From the NCBI GenBank assembly GCA_936432065.2, contig OW386292.2:99715829-99779828 (forward strand): a stretch of DNA of 64,000 bases. Direction: 5' to 3'. The stretch is from Rutpela maculata (taxonomy: Eukaryota; Arthropoda; Insecta; Coleoptera; Cerambycidae). Made by a program: the position numbers and the translations under genes. The first letter of the stretch is position 1. Each line of letters opens with the position of its first letter. The notes under the pieces are model-generated. The model had not been told where the DNA came from. It searched no databases and saw nothing but the letters and a program-made list of their open reading frames with translations. Shown here piece after piece: positions 61,810 to 64,000 of the stretch.

Positions 61810-64000
61810 AAAACTTCGATGACCTTCCTGACCTTAATTACCTGTTTAAGGATCAAGAAGTCAACCTATCTCCCCACCGATTCACTCCATTAGAATCTAT
61901 CAATCAAACCAACGACGCTTTCCCTCTGCCTCGCATTAAGATTATAATTAATAATCGAGCGGTTAACGCTTTATTGGATACAGGTTCGACAAGGAATATT
62001 ATCCAACCGAAATTTTTGAACGACATTGATCAACTTACAGCTCCCCAAACTTTTGTTATGGCTTGTGGCGATGGTTTAGTAGAATCCCTCGGGACTACGA
62101 CCATAAACGTTAATGTACTAGATGTACCCTTTCAGACCACGTTTCAGGTCATTCAAAATTTAAATGAAGAGCTCATTCTGGGAGCCCCGTTTTTATATGC
62201 TCACAATGTCGTATTCGATTATCAACGTAAATGTGTCTACGTCGGCACCGAAGAGCGAATAACCGTCTTCTGGAATCAAGCGGCACATCAAGCAAGGAAG
62301 CAATGCCGGCTTCCCGAAGAACTGATCATCGGAAACGATAATTTAAAACCTCTATTCGAGGAATTCGCTGAATTGTTCACCGCGGTGCCTACCCAAGCTA
62401 CCACGGTGACAACGAAACATAAAATAAAAGTTAAAGACGACCGCCCGTTCAATATCAAACCCTACCCCATGTCTCCTTCTAAGAAAAAAGTTATGTACGA
62501 TCAAATTGAAGAGATGCTGAAAGCCGGGGTCATAGAACCGAGTACCGCTCAGTACAGTTCGCCTCCTATTATAATTGAAAGGCCCGGCAAGAAGCCTCGC
62601 TTCTGCATTGATTATCGTCACTTAAATGAAGTAACGGAAGACGAAGCATCCGTCTTACCAAAGATATACGAGAGTATAAAGGATCTAGGAAACGCCAACT
62701 TATTTACGGTGTTAGACCTCAAGAGCGGATATTGGCAAATCCCTCTTGAGGAGTCGTCAAAAAACTATTCTACGTTTACAACATTAGATGGAGCATCTTA
62801 CCGATTTAACGTGATGCCTTTCGGATTGAAGACCGCTCCATGTACATTCCAAAAATTTATGGCAAGAGACGTATTGACCGGCTACTTGCATCATTTCTGC
62901 AAAGTATATCTCGATGATATTATCATCTACAGCGAAAATATAGAACAGCATGTAAACCATCTGAGAGCCGTCTTTGAACGCCTGCGTTTGCATAATTTAA
63001 AGGTGTCACCGGAAAAATGTGTAGTAGCCACGTCAAGCATAACCTATCTCGGGCATCAAATAAATGCCAACACCACTCAACCATTAGAAAAACACATATT
63101 ACAGATACAAAATTATCCGGCCCCTACGACGAGGCGCCAGCTTCAGAGTTTCCTTGGTTTATGTAATTGGGTACGTGAATATATCCCTAATGTTGCAATA
63201 ATTACAAAGCCCTTGACCCGACTACTCTCGAAAGACTGGCGCTTCAAGTGGAATCCGGAAGCCCAAGAAGCTTTTATTTTACTAAAAGAAGTATTGAATA
63301 AACCTCTAGGACTGCACCGGCCAGATTTCAATAAAATGTTCATACTGCAGACGGACGCATCCTTAATAGGATTATCTGCAGTATTATATCAATTGGGGGA
63401 TAATGACCAGAAGCACATCGTCTCTTATGCTAGTAATACGTTATCTCCGACGGAGAGAAAATACCATATTAATGAATTGGAATGTTTGAGCGTCGTTAAT
63501 TATATAAGGAAATACAAAATATATTTGGCAGACCGTCCATTTATAGTCAAAACCGACAATCGAGCTTTACTATGGTTAAATAAGCATAAGGACGAGAAAA
63601 CGAAATTTACTCGTTGGTCATTATTACTTCAGGAATACAGCTTCACCATAGAACATTGTCCCGGCAAGGAAAATATATTGGCTGACTATCTTAGCAGGAA
63701 TCCTCAAGGCCCAAACGTCGAAGCAGACGACGAAGAGGAGAGAATGTACCCACCAAAATTCTCGTACAAGGAACGAATATCAGTGATTACCACATTGGAA
63801 TTAAACGATCAGGTCAGAGAAGCGCAAACGCACTCCAGAGATATCCAAGACCAAATCGAACGATGGAATACTCTAGTGCGACAAGCAGATAAAACCGAGG
63901 CAGAGGTGAAATTCGTCAATACAAGACAAGTGATAGGCGGCACACTTTGGACAAGAGGCGAAAATGTTAAAGAAAAATTATACGTACCAAAACGTATGGT
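61800..64000 (+). CDS. Pol of element H (partial, runs off the window)
   Basis: It is read in the -1 frame from the slippery site and is open to the last base. Domains seen: aspartic protease with ALLDTGSTRN (about 61970); reverse transcriptase with FCIDYRHLNE (about 62600), LDLKSGYWQI, MPFGLKTAP and VYLDDIIIYS (62904 on); RNase H with LQTDASLIG (about 63346) and KTDNRALLW (about 63550), then EHCPGKENILADYLSR. The start of the integrase zinc finger has not been reached by 64000. All RT and RNase H catalytic Asp positions visible are present. It would be made as a Gag-Pol fusion at low frequency. Confidence 0.92.

Larger units (their letters stand above)
58524..64000 (+). mobile_element. Element H: second Gypsy family, 5' part
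   Basis: It has a candidate LTR (58524-60544), primer-binding site (60545), gag (60595-61809), a -1 frameshift signal and pol running off the window. It is not closely related to A-C: gag and pol are in different frames, the primer-binding site differs and Gag starts inside the internal region as usual. Coding frames show no defect in the part seen. Confidence 0.88.

Noticed and set aside
1..64000. tRNA, rRNA or host protein-coding genes
   Set aside because: I found no cloverleaf-like sequence, rRNA motif or exon-intron gene that could be supported by eye. A covariance-model scan would be needed to exclude small RNAs.

Overview
The window looks like a repeat-dense stretch of an arthropod, most likely insect, genome. 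I see no host gene. Nearly every base can be assigned to transposable elements: long-LTR Ty3/Gypsy retrotransposons, Jockey-type non-LTR elements (LINEs) with CCHC zinc-knuckle ORF1 proteins, and a 7 kb piece of a Polinton/adintovirus-like DNA element. The insect guess rests on TATA plus TCAGT initiator promoters and on the element families; the species cannot be named.

Layout. 1-893 is the 3' noncoding end of a plus-strand Gypsy copy (X), with its LTR L1 at 894-2985. Element A (2990-13287, minus) and element B (13292-23599, minus) are complete ~10.3 kb copies, each with ~2.15 kb LTRs and one long open gag-pol frame (1754 and 1752 codons). LTR L6 (23604-30384, plus) is split by two LINEs: a deleted copy D (23692-25883) and an ORF1-only copy E (25896-28358). 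Element C (30389-38015, plus) is complete but encodes only gag, protease and an integrase N-terminal remnant. A partial LTR L9 (38020-38402) abuts the Polinton-like fragment (38403-45536). Next come the 5'-clipped LTR L10 (45537-47596) and LTR L11 (from 47601), which is split by a decayed full-length LINE F (47619-53046). L11 then runs into a degraded RT-less Gypsy copy G (to 56915). 56916-58523 is a mosaic: an inverted LINE D 3' end, an orphan gag fragment and a second LINE D 5' end. The last part (about 58524-64000) is an unrelated Gypsy element H with gag, a -1 frameshift signal and an open pol running off the window.

How the parts relate. The A/B/C/L family puts its promoter at the far 5' end of the LTR, has a ~1.5 kb leader, and starts gag inside the LTR, so the first ~170 Gag codons and the primer-binding site belong to one reading frame. 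Every LTR-LTR junction is LTR-ATAT-LTR (six cases), as if each new copy landed in the 4-bp target duplication made by the previous one. RT-less relatives (C, G) keep a shared gag-PR-H2C2 organisation and probably depended on A/B-like copies. The 3' noncoding region carries a string of short hairpins, several with a GCATTG loop and compensated stem changes. LINEs D, E and F all landed at the promoter end of LTRs.

Limits: homology calls are from reading motifs, not from searches. Boundaries marked 'about' were set by comparing copies within the window.
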